Assembly: GCF_023520895.1 (NCBI RefSeq)
Contig: NZ_CP026029.1
Coordinates: 1,054,001-1,118,000, forward strand
Direction of reading: 5' to 3'
DNA from: Paenibacillus sp. PK3_47
GTDB taxonomy: Bacteria > Bacillota > Bacilli > Paenibacillales > Paenibacillaceae
DNA length: 64,000 nt
A model generated the notes under the pieces. That model saw nothing but the letters and a program-made list of their open reading frames with translations, did no database searches and was not told the DNA's origin. Shown here piece by piece: positions 10,701-17,480 of the stretch. The first letter of the stretch is position 1, and each line of letters opens with the position of its first letter. Position numbers and translations under genes: made by a program.

Positions 10701-11252
10701 CTCCTCATCAATGTACAGCTGCGACATCTCTTGTTCCAGCTCACTGAAGACGATGTGCAGATCATCCAGCTTGCCGGCAAGAATCGGGCTGTTCCCAATG
10801 GACTCACGCATATTGGACAGCTGCTCCTCAAGATCGGCAGCGCCCAGGCAGCAGCTTTTGAGCTCGGTATGCAGGCTGCTCAGCCGCTCAATAAAACCGG
10901 GTCTGTCCGATGACGCACCGAACAGCTTCAGCTCTTCCTTACGTCGGCTGACAATTTTGTAGATCAGCATTTTTTTGCCTTCTTCGCTAATGGGCAGACT
11001 GGCGCTGCCTCCGGTCTCCTGCTTTACCCGGTAGGCCAGCCGTGAAAAGCTGAGCGTCTGGGCACGGATGCTCCCTTTCACGTTCCCGGCACTTAAAAGG
11101 CCCTGTTCCGCGCCGAACGAGCCCTGCTCGGGAACCAGCAGAATAATCGGCGTCCCCATCGGCTCCGCCGAAAGCTGTGCGGAGACTGTCTCCCGGATCT
11201 TCGTAGTTTTGCCGCTGCCCGAGCGGCCGATCAAAAAATGAACCGTCATCAC
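7728..11252 (-). CDS. addB: AddB, ATP-dependent nuclease subunit B
   Basis: AddB is the partner of AddA, with a degenerate helicase fold and the second nuclease domain. The 1174 residues begin with a P-loop (GRSGSGKT, residues 9-16). The C-terminal part has the nuclease motif VIDYKSS. An iron-sulfur cluster set is also visible: one Cys in ACAFSHFASYG and three in the late CTFCSFRPVC stretch, which match the four-Cys staple of the family. Two adjacent ATGs (11252 and 11249) are possible starts behind a GAAGGGG ribosome site. It is the first gene of the addB-addA-sbcD-sbcC operon and overlaps addA by four bases. Confidence 0.96.
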   Translation of the reverse strand: MMTVHFLIGRSGSGKTTKIRETVSAQLSAEPMGTPIILLVPEQGSFGAEQGLLSAGNVKGSIRAQTLSFSRLAYRVKQETGGSASLPISEEGKKMLIYKIVSRRKEELKLFGASSDRPGFIERLSSLHTELKSCCLGAADLEEQLSNMRESIGNSPILAGKLDDLHIVFSELEQEMSQLYIDEEDRLAELAERIADSSFVRGAEIWVDGFHGFTAQEFTVLRELMQHASKMTVALTLDRIYPPGMAPHELELFHPAAVTYMKLRGMAEEMGLAVWDELLAPPVLPRFAESPALAHLERGFGRRFRWNGDADKAAEAITISSAASRRTEVEGALREMIRLAREEGAKYGEMAVFMRNIGDYEQLISPLFQDYGVPFFLDQKVNELHHPLVEFIRSALDVIRRRWRYEDVFRCVKTELLLPLDGSLTRQDMDQLENYVLACGIQGYRWTDGRSWKGIPSLSLEGSQAVDEAQLLLMEQCRESITVPLHAFEKRVKKSRSGLELCTAVFLLLQETDAARKLERMGAQALKRGEPEKAREHTQLWGAVLDLLDQIAEMMGKERLEFELFSGVLETGLAELKMGLVPPALDQVLVGTMDRTRVSGVKYAFLLGFNEGVVPAQFKEDGILSEGERLLLENAGMELSPGSSRKLLDERFLIYNALTTASRKLWISYASADEEGKALLPSEIIRHLHGMFPDALKEQSLAGFPPAVTPGETDAGEALHFSFIGHPEQTLRMLIMQLRQWRQGVEIPGIWWDVYNWFAGDEKRRTELGRLLGSLFYRNEGKTLKRETSLRLYGGSTLRGSVSRMEKFTACAFSHFASYGLRLKERQLYKLQAPDIGQLFHAALSDMAVRLQKQGRGWGSMTAEECRREAGETVDRLAPLLQGEILMSSKRYGYISRKLKNIVGRASVILGEHARRGSFEPVGLELDFGPGKDLPPLRITLPNGCVMEVVGRIDRVDMAEGEQGVLLRVIDYKSSQKDLKLHEVYYGLSLQMLTYLDVLLTYSEQWLGKTALPAGTLYFHVHDPLLSSPNGMNREQAEQELLKRFKMKGLLTADREVVSLMDTTLDKGYSSIVPVALKSDGSFYSSASVATPEQWRHLLTSVRSNISEIGTRITEGDVAIQPYRIQQETACTFCSFRPVCQFDEAVEGNGYNNLGKPGKEVIWDLLSHKGGEKP

Positions 11253-11329
11253 AGTAGACCCCTTCCGTGGCCAAATCTATAAACATATCATGTATAAACA
11301 TTATCACTTGTTCAATAATCCGTCCCAAC

Positions 11330-11335
11330 ATTATA
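11330..11335 (-). promoter_or_regulatory. Candidate -10 box for the addB operon
   Basis: On the minus strand TATAAT is preceded by TGG, an extended -10 form, about 78 bases before the addB start. The -35 region is poor (TGTTCC at 17 bp). This is the best sigma-A candidate in the 244-bp gap. Confidence 0.35.
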
Positions 11336-11414
11336 CCATATCCCTTCCAAGCGGAACATACGTTTGCCATTGTTTTCAAATTCCAGCTTGTACACGGACT
11401 GCCCCAGACCCGCC

Positions 11415-11457
11415 AAAAAACACAAAGAGGCACACGCCTCGATCTGCGTGTGCCTCT
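11415..11457 (-). terminator. Intrinsic terminator after the RlmI-type gene
   Basis: A perfect 12-bp stem, AGAGGCACACGC with GCGTGTGCCTCT around an 8-base loop, is followed on the minus strand by TTTGTGTTTTTT. It lies 40 bp past the methyltransferase stop. Confidence 0.85.
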
Positions 11458-11496
11458 TCTATCGATAATACTCACAGCCACTCCCTGGTCTGCTTG

Positions 11497-12897
11497 TTAC
11501 TTCTTGCTGCGCACCTCAAAAATCGCAAATTTCAGATAGTGCCCTTCGTCCACACCGAGAATCTGCGGATGGTCTTTGCCGGCAGCACGCCATTCCACGA
11601 GTCTCAGCACTTTGCCTGCATCCTTGGCCGCTTCGGCGATGGTATCCAGGAACAGCTGCGGCTGCATATGGTACGAGCAGCTTGCCGTCACCAGATAACC
11701 GCCTTCGTTAACCAGCTTCATGCCCTGAAGGTTGATGTCTTTATAGCCGCGGCAGGCTCCCGCAACAGCGCTTTTGGTTTTGGCAAAGGCCGGAGGGTCC
11801 AAAATAACAACATCCCATGTGCGTCCGCCGCCCGCAGTCATCGGCTTCGCCGTGTCGGTCTTGGCTGCCGGCTTGCCGCCTGGTTTAGTGTCCGCCTTGC
11901 CGGTTGCCCGCTCCGAGCGTTCTTCCAGGCCTTTGACCTGGTTGCGCAGAAAAGCAAAGGCATCGTCCACCACAAATTCCACCCGGTCGGTGAAGCCGTT
12001 CAGCTCAACATTGGCCTTGGCGCTTTCAATCGCATGTGCGGAAACGTCGAGACAGGTGACCTTCTTCGCGCCGTATTTGCAGGCATGCAGCGTAAAGCTG
12101 CCTGTATGTGCAAAGCACTCCAGCACTGTGGCTCCATCCCAGTAAGGGAAGGTAACCGGCTTGCCGCTCTTGTTCACAGGAAGAGTCTGCACTGAACCAT
12201 CCTCTGTCTCCACTTCCTGCAGCGTAATGCCGCTGCGTCCGCCCCAGCCTTTGATCAGCGGTGCAATGGAAGCGCGGTTCTCACGCTGGTCGAAGAAATA
12301 TCCTGTCTTCTGGCCTTCTTCGATATCGACGATAACCTTCAGGCCGTTCTCGCTTACCGTGATATGGCGCGGGCATTCACCGTACAATACCCCTGTTCTC
12401 TGCTCCAGGCCTTCCAGCTCACGCACAGAAACATCGCTGCGCTCAAAAATACCGCGCGGCGCCATTACCTGCACCAGTGCGTCGACAATCTCGTTCCGGC
12501 ACTTGTCCATTCCCAGTGTCAGCAGCTGCACAACCAGCACGTCACCGAAGCGGTCGATAATCAGTCCGGGCAGAAAATCCGCCTCTCCATATACAAACCG
12601 GTAAGCATCTGCTTCCGGCAAAAAACGTTCCCGGTGCTGCAGGCAGCTTGTAAACCGGTCGACAAAAAAGGCTGTATCCATGGCCGCAAGCCTGCTCTGG
12701 GATATAATTCTGACCCGGATCTGTGAGGCCGGATTGTAATAACCGGTAGCCAGATACCTCCCTTGATGATTGAGCACGTCTACCAGATTGCCGGCCTGCG
12801 CTTCCCCGTCCACTGAGGCTACTTCGCTGGCGAACACCCACGGATGTCCCTGCTCCAGTCTTTTTTTGCGGTTTCGTTCCAGAATAACCGATGCCAA
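11497..12897 (-). CDS. rlmI: RlmI-type class I SAM-dependent rRNA methyltransferase
   Basis: This probably makes 5-methylcytosine in 23S rRNA, as RlmI (YccW) does at position 1962. An N-terminal PUA-like RNA-binding part (KKRLEQGHPWVF) precedes a Rossmann methyltransferase domain with VLECFAHTGSF at about residues 258-268 and the catalytic LDPPAF at about 366-371. I prefer the TTG at 12897: it sits nine bases after AGGGAG, gives MASVILERN, a usual start for the family, and leaves room for promoters toward the divergent gene. ATGs at 12936 and 12981 are alternatives in the same frame. Two insertions are odd, at about 217-252 and a Lys/Ala/Thr-rich one at about 322-359, both absent from the compact family core. 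The exact rRNA target is an inference. Confidence 0.85.
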   Translation of the reverse strand: MASVILERNRKKRLEQGHPWVFASEVASVDGEAQAGNLVDVLNHQGRYLATGYYNPASQIRVRIISQSRLAAMDTAFFVDRFTSCLQHRERFLPEADAYRFVYGEADFLPGLIIDRFGDVLVVQLLTLGMDKCRNEIVDALVQVMAPRGIFERSDVSVRELEGLEQRTGVLYGECPRHITVSENGLKVIVDIEEGQKTGYFFDQRENRASIAPLIKGWGGRSGITLQEVETEDGSVQTLPVNKSGKPVTFPYWDGATVLECFAHTGSFTLHACKYGAKKVTCLDVSAHAIESAKANVELNGFTDRVEFVVDDAFAFLRNQVKGLEERSERATGKADTKPGGKPAAKTDTAKPMTAGGGRTWDVVILDPPAFAKTKSAVAGACRGYKDINLQGMKLVNEGGYLVTASCSYHMQPQLFLDTIAEAAKDAGKVLRLVEWRAAGKDHPQILGVDEGHYLKFAIFEVRSKK

Positions 12898-12995
12898 TGA
12901 CTTCAACTCCCTGTTCTTGTTGATGATTTCATACATGTCCACTGCATTCTTTTCATATATTGGTGTACAACCCCCGTTCAAAGGAGCTTGTCCTT

Positions 12996-13985
12996 ATGAT
13001 CCGTGACCTGCTGTTCCCTGTCATATATGGTCTTGTTATTTTTCTCGCCGGCATGAAGCTGATGGAAGCCGCTCTGGCCAAGCTCGCCGGCCCGCTGCTC
13101 GTGAACAGCCTGCATAAGGCCACATCCACGCCTCTAAAGGGACTCATCGCCAGCAGCCTGCTGTCGGCACTGCTGCAGAGCAGCACAGCCGTCACCGTGC
13201 TGACGATCGGTATGGTGAACGCAGGGCTGCTGAATTACGCCCGGACACTCGGCATTATCCTCGGCAGCAACATCGGCACCTGCCTGACCACCGAGCTGAT
13301 CGGATTGCAGATCAGCTCGGCGGCAGCGCCGCTGCTGACGCTGTCGCTGTGCCTCTGGGCAGCGGCGGTGATGCTTGGCGAGCTGCCGCCCCTCCACTTG
13401 CGGGCAGCAGAGGCCTGCCGCCGGATCTCCGCGCCGGTGCAGTTCATCAGCCTGGCAGTGGCGGGCTTTGCGCTTGTCCTGTGGGGCATCTCGGTTATGC
13501 AGTCGATCGGGCCTGCACTGCAGAGCAGCGGACTGTTCCGCTGGTTCCTGGATCATGCCGCCACGAGCACCCTCTGGGGCCTCGCTGCCGGAGCCTGCCT
13601 GACCGCGATGGTACACAGCAGCGCGGCGGTTATCGGCATGGCGATGGGCCTCGCTGCAAGCGGGACACTGCCGCCGGAGCTTGGCATCGCCATTGTGCTC
13701 GGCGCCAATATCGGCACCTGCGTCACTGCCGTAATTGCCTCCATTGGAGGCTCCCCTTCAGGCAGCTTCGTCGCCTGGTCACATGTGGTGCTCAATGTCG
13801 GGGGAGCGCTGCTGTTCCTGCCGTTCACCGGACCGCTGCAGAGCCTGGCTGCCTGGATCGGCGGAGGCCCTGCCGCCCAGCTTGCCCATGCGCAGACCAT
13901 CTTTAACGTCGTCTGCTCCCTTGCGGCACTGCCGCTCTGCTACCTGCCGCTGTGGTCAAGACTGGAGAAGCGTCTCCAGTCTTAA
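12996..13985 (+). CDS. Na/Pi cotransporter family membrane protein (YqeW-like)
   Basis: A 329-residue membrane protein of the PNaS (NptA/Na-Pi cotransporter II) family. It is an internal duplication of hydrophobic segments with the two signature repeats, LLQSSTAVTV at residues 59-68 and MVHSSAAVIG around 205-214, each followed by a GANIGT-like sequence (GSNIGTCLT and GANIGTCVT). No C-terminal PhoU domain is present, as in B. subtilis YqeW. The ATG at 12996 follows AAAGGAGC with an 8-base gap; an upstream in-frame ATG at 12960 has no ribosome site. In B. subtilis yqeW follows yqeV (mtaB); here it is about 7 kb beyond mtaB and on the opposite strand. Substrate is inferred from family only. Confidence 0.9.
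   Translation: MIRDLLFPVIYGLVIFLAGMKLMEAALAKLAGPLLVNSLHKATSTPLKGLIASSLLSALLQSSTAVTVLTIGMVNAGLLNYARTLGIILGSNIGTCLTTELIGLQISSAAAPLLTLSLCLWAAAVMLGELPPLHLRAAEACRRISAPVQFISLAVAGFALVLWGISVMQSIGPALQSSGLFRWFLDHAATSTLWGLAAGACLTAMVHSSAAVIGMAMGLAASGTLPPELGIAIVLGANIGTCVTAVIASIGGSPSGSFVAWSHVVLNVGGALLFLPFTGPLQSLAAWIGGGPAAQLAHAQTIFNVVCSLAALPLCYLPLWSRLEKRLQS
13961..13980 (+). terminator. Perfect hairpin at the end of the Na/Pi gene
   Basis: ACTGGAGA-AGCG-TCTCCAGT forms an 8-bp stem that overlaps the last codons. No clear T-run follows, so it may be a 3' stabilising hairpin rather than a terminator. Confidence 0.3.
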
Positions 13986-14079
13986 CAGCTCCCGGTTCAT
14001 AAGACCCTTAATCCCCAGTCTTTTCAATCGCTGTACTATTATACTTCAATCGGCGCCGCAGTACTAATGCATTTCCCTT

Positions 14080-14907
14080 TTAAAAAATGCTGTAAAACCT
14101 CGACCCGTCATAAAAGGTTATCACCGTGGCAGCAGCGGCAATGAGTGCAATGATCCCCAAGGCAAGATAATCGTTTCTGGTGAAGGGACGGGCCCGGTAC
14201 CAGGTCCGTTTCCGCCCGGCCCCGAAGCCCCTCAGCTCCATGGCCGTGCTGATTTTCTCGATCCGCTCAATGCTGCTGAGAATGAGGGGCATCAGAATGG
14301 ACACCACATTTTTCAGCCGCTTGAAGAGCTTCTCTTTCCGTGAAAGATCGATTCCCTTTGCCTGGGCGGCAAACGAGATATTTTCATAGTCACGCTGGAT
14401 ATCCGGAATATAGCGCAGGGCAAGCGATACCGAATAGGCGATTTTATAATTAACCCCGACACGGTTCAGCGAGGAAGCAAACTCACCAGGGTCTGTCGTC
14501 AAAAGGAACAAAAGAGCCATCGGGATGACAACCGCATACTTTAAACCGATATTAAACTGGTAGAAAAGCTGCTCCGCTGTTACTGTATAGCGGCCGGCAA
14601 GATGAAGAAGATCATGCCTGCTGCCGTATATGCGCGTCCCTTCCAAAGGAGAGAATACAAATATAGCGATCTGGTTAAGCAGAAAAAAGAACAATATAAA
14701 ATAAAGCACAAAAGCGTAATCCTGAAAACGGACTTTCGAGATTCTGAAAATAATAACACCCGACAACAACATCAGCAGCAGGCCTCTGGTGTCATAGGTA
14801 ATCATCGCCGATATCGACCAGAGGGCAAATACAATCAGTTTGGTAGCACCTGTAAGCCGGTGAACCGGTGAATCCTGCTTCGTAAACGTCAGCATTCTGG
14901 CCTTCAT
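14080..14907 (-). CDS. ecfT: EcfT, energy-coupling factor transporter transmembrane subunit
   Basis: The 275-residue CbiQ/EcfT-family scaffold transmits ATPase movement to the substrate-binding S component. It has hydrophobic segments near residues 25-60, 65-90 and 120-140 and one at the C-terminus. The two cytoplasmic coupling-helix motifs of the family, AQAKGID (about residue 187) and ELRGFG (about 228), are visible and correspond to the Ala-Arg-Gly boxes. The first has Lys where Arg is usual. The start overlaps the stop of the upstream double ATPase by ATGA, so the two are translationally coupled. It is the last gene of the S component-EcfA-EcfT operon. Confidence 0.92.
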   Translation of the reverse strand: MKARMLTFTKQDSPVHRLTGATKLIVFALWSISAMITYDTRGLLLMLLSGVIIFRISKVRFQDYAFVLYFILFFFLLNQIAIFVFSPLEGTRIYGSRHDLLHLAGRYTVTAEQLFYQFNIGLKYAVVIPMALLFLLTTDPGEFASSLNRVGVNYKIAYSVSLALRYIPDIQRDYENISFAAQAKGIDLSRKEKLFKRLKNVVSILMPLILSSIERIEKISTAMELRGFGAGRKRTWYRARPFTRNDYLALGIIALIAAAATVITFYDGSRFYSIF

Positions 14908-16610
14908 CCGCGCCGGGCCCTCCTGTCATAAGCGATAAAATGGCGGACAAAATCCCTGGGCTGCTCCAAGCCTGCCTTTTTTGCCAGCCCGAATAGCGAG
15001 GTCTCCTTCAGACGGGCACGCTCCACAATTTCCCTGTCCGTCAAAATCCGCTCCGGCCGGTCGTCAGCCAGCTTGATTCCGTCAGCCAGAACAATTGCCC
15101 GCTGCGCGTACTCCAGCATCAGGTGCATATCATGTGTGATCATGATGACCGTAATCCCCTGATCTCTCAGCCCCAGCAGAAATTCCATCATTTCGTTGTA
15201 ATGCCTGTAGTCCTGTCCGGCGGTCGGTTCATCCAGAATAATTACCTCAGGCGCAAGCACCAGAATGGAGGCGATGGTGACGCGTTTTTTCTGTCCGTAG
15301 CTGAGTGCTGAAACCGGCCATTCACGGAACTTAAATAACCCGCACACCTTAAGCACTTCGTGGACACGATTGCGGATCACGTCTTCCGGCACCCCTCTCA
15401 GCTTGAGCCCCAAAGCTACCTCATCGTATATAAGTGTCCTGGAAATCATGTGATTAGGATTCTGCATTACAAACCCGATATGCTCCGCACGCTGCTTAAT
15501 CGTATCTGTAGCGAGATCACGCCCATTCAGCAGAATCATCCCGGATGACGGTTTGTAAAAGCCGCAGATCAGCTTCGAAACCGTGGACTTGCCTGCGCCG
15601 TTGCGCCCCGCGATACAGAGCATTTCACCCTTTCCTGCCCGGAACGAGAGCCGCTGCAGTACCGGGCTGTTTTTTTCATAGCCAAAGGAAAGATCTCTTA
15701 GCTCTAGCAGCGCTTCAGGCTCATGCTCTCCGGGCAGCACACTGCTGCCGTGATACCACTCCCGGAGCTTGCCTGCGCTGTCTTTCAGATTGATATGGTC
15801 CAGGTGCTCGGGATGCATATCCGGGGTGATAGAGCAACCGGCGTACCTCAAGGCCGTAAGATACAGGGGTTCCCGGATTCCTGCATCCCTAAGCCGGGGA
15901 GAGCTCAGAAGTTCAGCCGCCGGCAGGTCTGCCGCGATCGTCCCGTCAGTCATAACAATAATCCGGTCCACACTCCGGTGCAGCACCTCCTCCAGGCGAT
16001 GCTCGATAATGACCACCGTCTTCCCGGTTTCCTGCTGTACACGGTCAATCAGTTCAATAGTCTTGGCGCCCGTATAAGGATCCAGGCTGGCCAGCGGTTC
16101 ATCGAACAGCAGAATGTCAACATCGCCGACAAGGACACCGGCAAGCATGGTTCTCTGCTTTTGACCGCCGGACAGCTCCTGCGGTGATGCTCCCAGCAGC
16201 TCATGGATATCGACAGCCCTCGCCGCTGCGGTTACTTTATCAGCCATTTCCTGCTGCAGCACCGACTGGTTCTCCAGCGTGAAGGCAATGTCCTCACCGA
16301 CTGTAAGCCCGACAAATTGCCCGTCCGGATCCTGCAGTACCGTGCCGACCATTTCTGACAGTTCCACCACACTAAGCTCCTTCGGTTCCCGGCCCATGAT
16401 CCGCAGGCTGCCGCTCATCTCTCCAGCATAAACAAAGGGAATCAGGCCGTTGATGCAGTGGGCCAGCGTGCTTTTTCCTGAACCGGAAGGCCCGGCAATC
16501 AGCACTTTTTCCCCTTCCCTGATAATCAAACTAATCCCGCGCAGCGTGGGTTCCGACTGGGCACGGTAGGTAAAGCTGAAATCCGTGAATTCAATTACCG
16601 GTTTGTTCAT
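14904..16610 (-). CDS. Double energy-coupling factor ATPase (fused EcfA1/EcfA2)
   Basis: A 568-residue cytoplasmic protein with two complete ABC nucleotide-binding domains in one chain, as in YkoD. Domain 1 has Walker A GPSGSGKST at residues 40-48, signature LSGGQKQR and Walker B DILLFDEP. Domain 2 has Walker A GRNGAGKST, signature LSYGQKKR and Walker B VIILDEPTAGQD. In these transporters the two domains replace the EcfA-EcfA' dimer and power EcfT. The ribosome site AGAGGAAGG precedes the ATG. A terminator hairpin separates it from the upstream S component gene, so its expression may be lower than that of the S component. Confidence 0.93.
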   Translation of the reverse strand: MNKPVIEFTDFSFTYRAQSEPTLRGISLIIREGEKVLIAGPSGSGKSTLAHCINGLIPFVYAGEMSGSLRIMGREPKELSVVELSEMVGTVLQDPDGQFVGLTVGEDIAFTLENQSVLQQEMADKVTAAARAVDIHELLGASPQELSGGQKQRTMLAGVLVGDVDILLFDEPLASLDPYTGAKTIELIDRVQQETGKTVVIIEHRLEEVLHRSVDRIIVMTDGTIAADLPAAELLSSPRLRDAGIREPLYLTALRYAGCSITPDMHPEHLDHINLKDSAGKLREWYHGSSVLPGEHEPEALLELRDLSFGYEKNSPVLQRLSFRAGKGEMLCIAGRNGAGKSTVSKLICGFYKPSSGMILLNGRDLATDTIKQRAEHIGFVMQNPNHMISRTLIYDEVALGLKLRGVPEDVIRNRVHEVLKVCGLFKFREWPVSALSYGQKKRVTIASILVLAPEVIILDEPTAGQDYRHYNEMMEFLLGLRDQGITVIMITHDMHLMLEYAQRAIVLADGIKLADDRPERILTDREIVERARLKETSLFGLAKKAGLEQPRDFVRHFIAYDRRARRG

Positions 16611-16679
16611 TGATGACCTTCCTCTTTTAGCTGTAATCGTAATCAGTATCGTAATCTGCGTTATCTCCTATTACAACAG

Positions 16680-16701
16680 AAAAACCGGTGATAGTCACCG
16701 G
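16680..16701 (-). terminator. Intrinsic terminator or attenuator between S component and ATPase
   Basis: On the minus strand CCGGTGA-CTA-TCACCGG is followed by TTTTTCTG. It stands 20 bp after the S component stop, inside what otherwise reads as an operon, so partial read-through is likely. Confidence 0.75.
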
Positions 16702-16720
16702 CCTGCTGTTAAATCTTATT

Positions 16721-17281
16721 TCAGTTCAGACTGCTTAAGCTTCCCGGCTTTGTTCTGGTCTTGGCATAGGCCGCTGCCAGCAGTGTTCCGATGACCGCCA
16801 CGGTTACAATATTTGAGGCTCCGGCGATCAGCCCCTGCGTGAACACCTTGTTGGCCGGTTCCGCATAGATCAGAATATCGAGCAGCGGGGCCGCCACAAA
16901 CCAGGCAACAGCATTCGCCACGATCTGTGCAATGTTAAACCGGATGATTTCCTTTCTGCCAAACTCGCCATCCTGAATGGAAATTCTGGCGACCAGCAGC
17001 CCGATAACCAGTCCCACGAGGCCGGAAGAGATGACCCAGCTGAACCATGGTGAGCCGTAGAAAATGGCATCCTTCAGCGTATGCCCGATCAGGCCGATAA
17101 GCAGCCCCGCAGCCGGTCCGTACAACAGCGCGAATAACGCCAGCAATGCGTAGGTGGTCTCAATATTGGTATTCGGGATTCCGGAAGGAATGGATCCGAA
17201 CCTCCCCAATACAACGAACAATGCCGAACCGATGCCAATGGCTACAATTGTTTTGACCGATAACGCCTTTGTTTTGGCCAC
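16721..17281 (-). CDS. UPF0397-family ECF transporter S component
   Basis: A substrate-binding membrane subunit of an ECF importer, related to the UPF0397/COG4720 group, some members of which are annotated as riboflavin-type. About six hydrophobic segments are visible. The conserved stretches [15 protein letters not shown] and [13 protein letters not shown] support the family. I chose the GTG at 17281 because GGGAG lies nine bases before it; the ATG at 17290 touches the ribosome site directly. The neighbours, a double ATPase and EcfT, make a complete dedicated importer. I see no FMN riboswitch upstream, so the vitamin carried cannot be read from regulation. Confidence 0.85.
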   Translation of the reverse strand: MAKTKALSVKTIVAIGIGSALFVVLGRFGSIPSGIPNTNIETTYALLALFALLYGPAAGLLIGLIGHTLKDAIFYGSPWFSWVISSGLVGLVIGLLVARISIQDGEFGRKEIIRFNIAQIVANAVAWFVAAPLLDILIYAEPANKVFTQGLIAGASNIVTVAVIGTLLAAAYAKTRTKPGSLSSLN

Positions 17282-17422
17282 CTGCTTCATCTCCCTTTAA
17301 AATGGATTGTGTCAAAGCGATGCCTGCATCTCATCTGGATGATACAGGAACTTTATGTATGTTTCAGATATTATACATTGGTTTACTTGGTATTTCTATA
17401 TGAATGTCAAATATTTATGAAT

Positions 17423-17461
17423 TAAAAAAAATTGCAAGACCGCCTTGGGAACGGCCTTGCA
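17423..17461 (-). terminator. Intrinsic terminator after the Ig-repeat protein gene
   Basis: On the minus strand TGCAAGGCCG pairs with CGGTCTTGCA (one mismatch or wobble) around a 9-base loop and is followed by eight T residues. It starts 20 bp after the stop. Confidence 0.88.
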
Positions 17462-17480
17462 GTTTCAGTTATGCGGCAAT

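Noticed and set aside
12898..12981. Longer N-terminus of the RlmI-type enzyme from ATG 12981
   Set aside because: It would overlap the likely promoter region of the divergent gene and lacks a ribosome site; the TTG at 12897 is better placed.
17282..17420. FMN riboswitch upstream of the S component
   Set aside because: The conserved RFN core sequences are not present; the 5' region is short and AT-rich.
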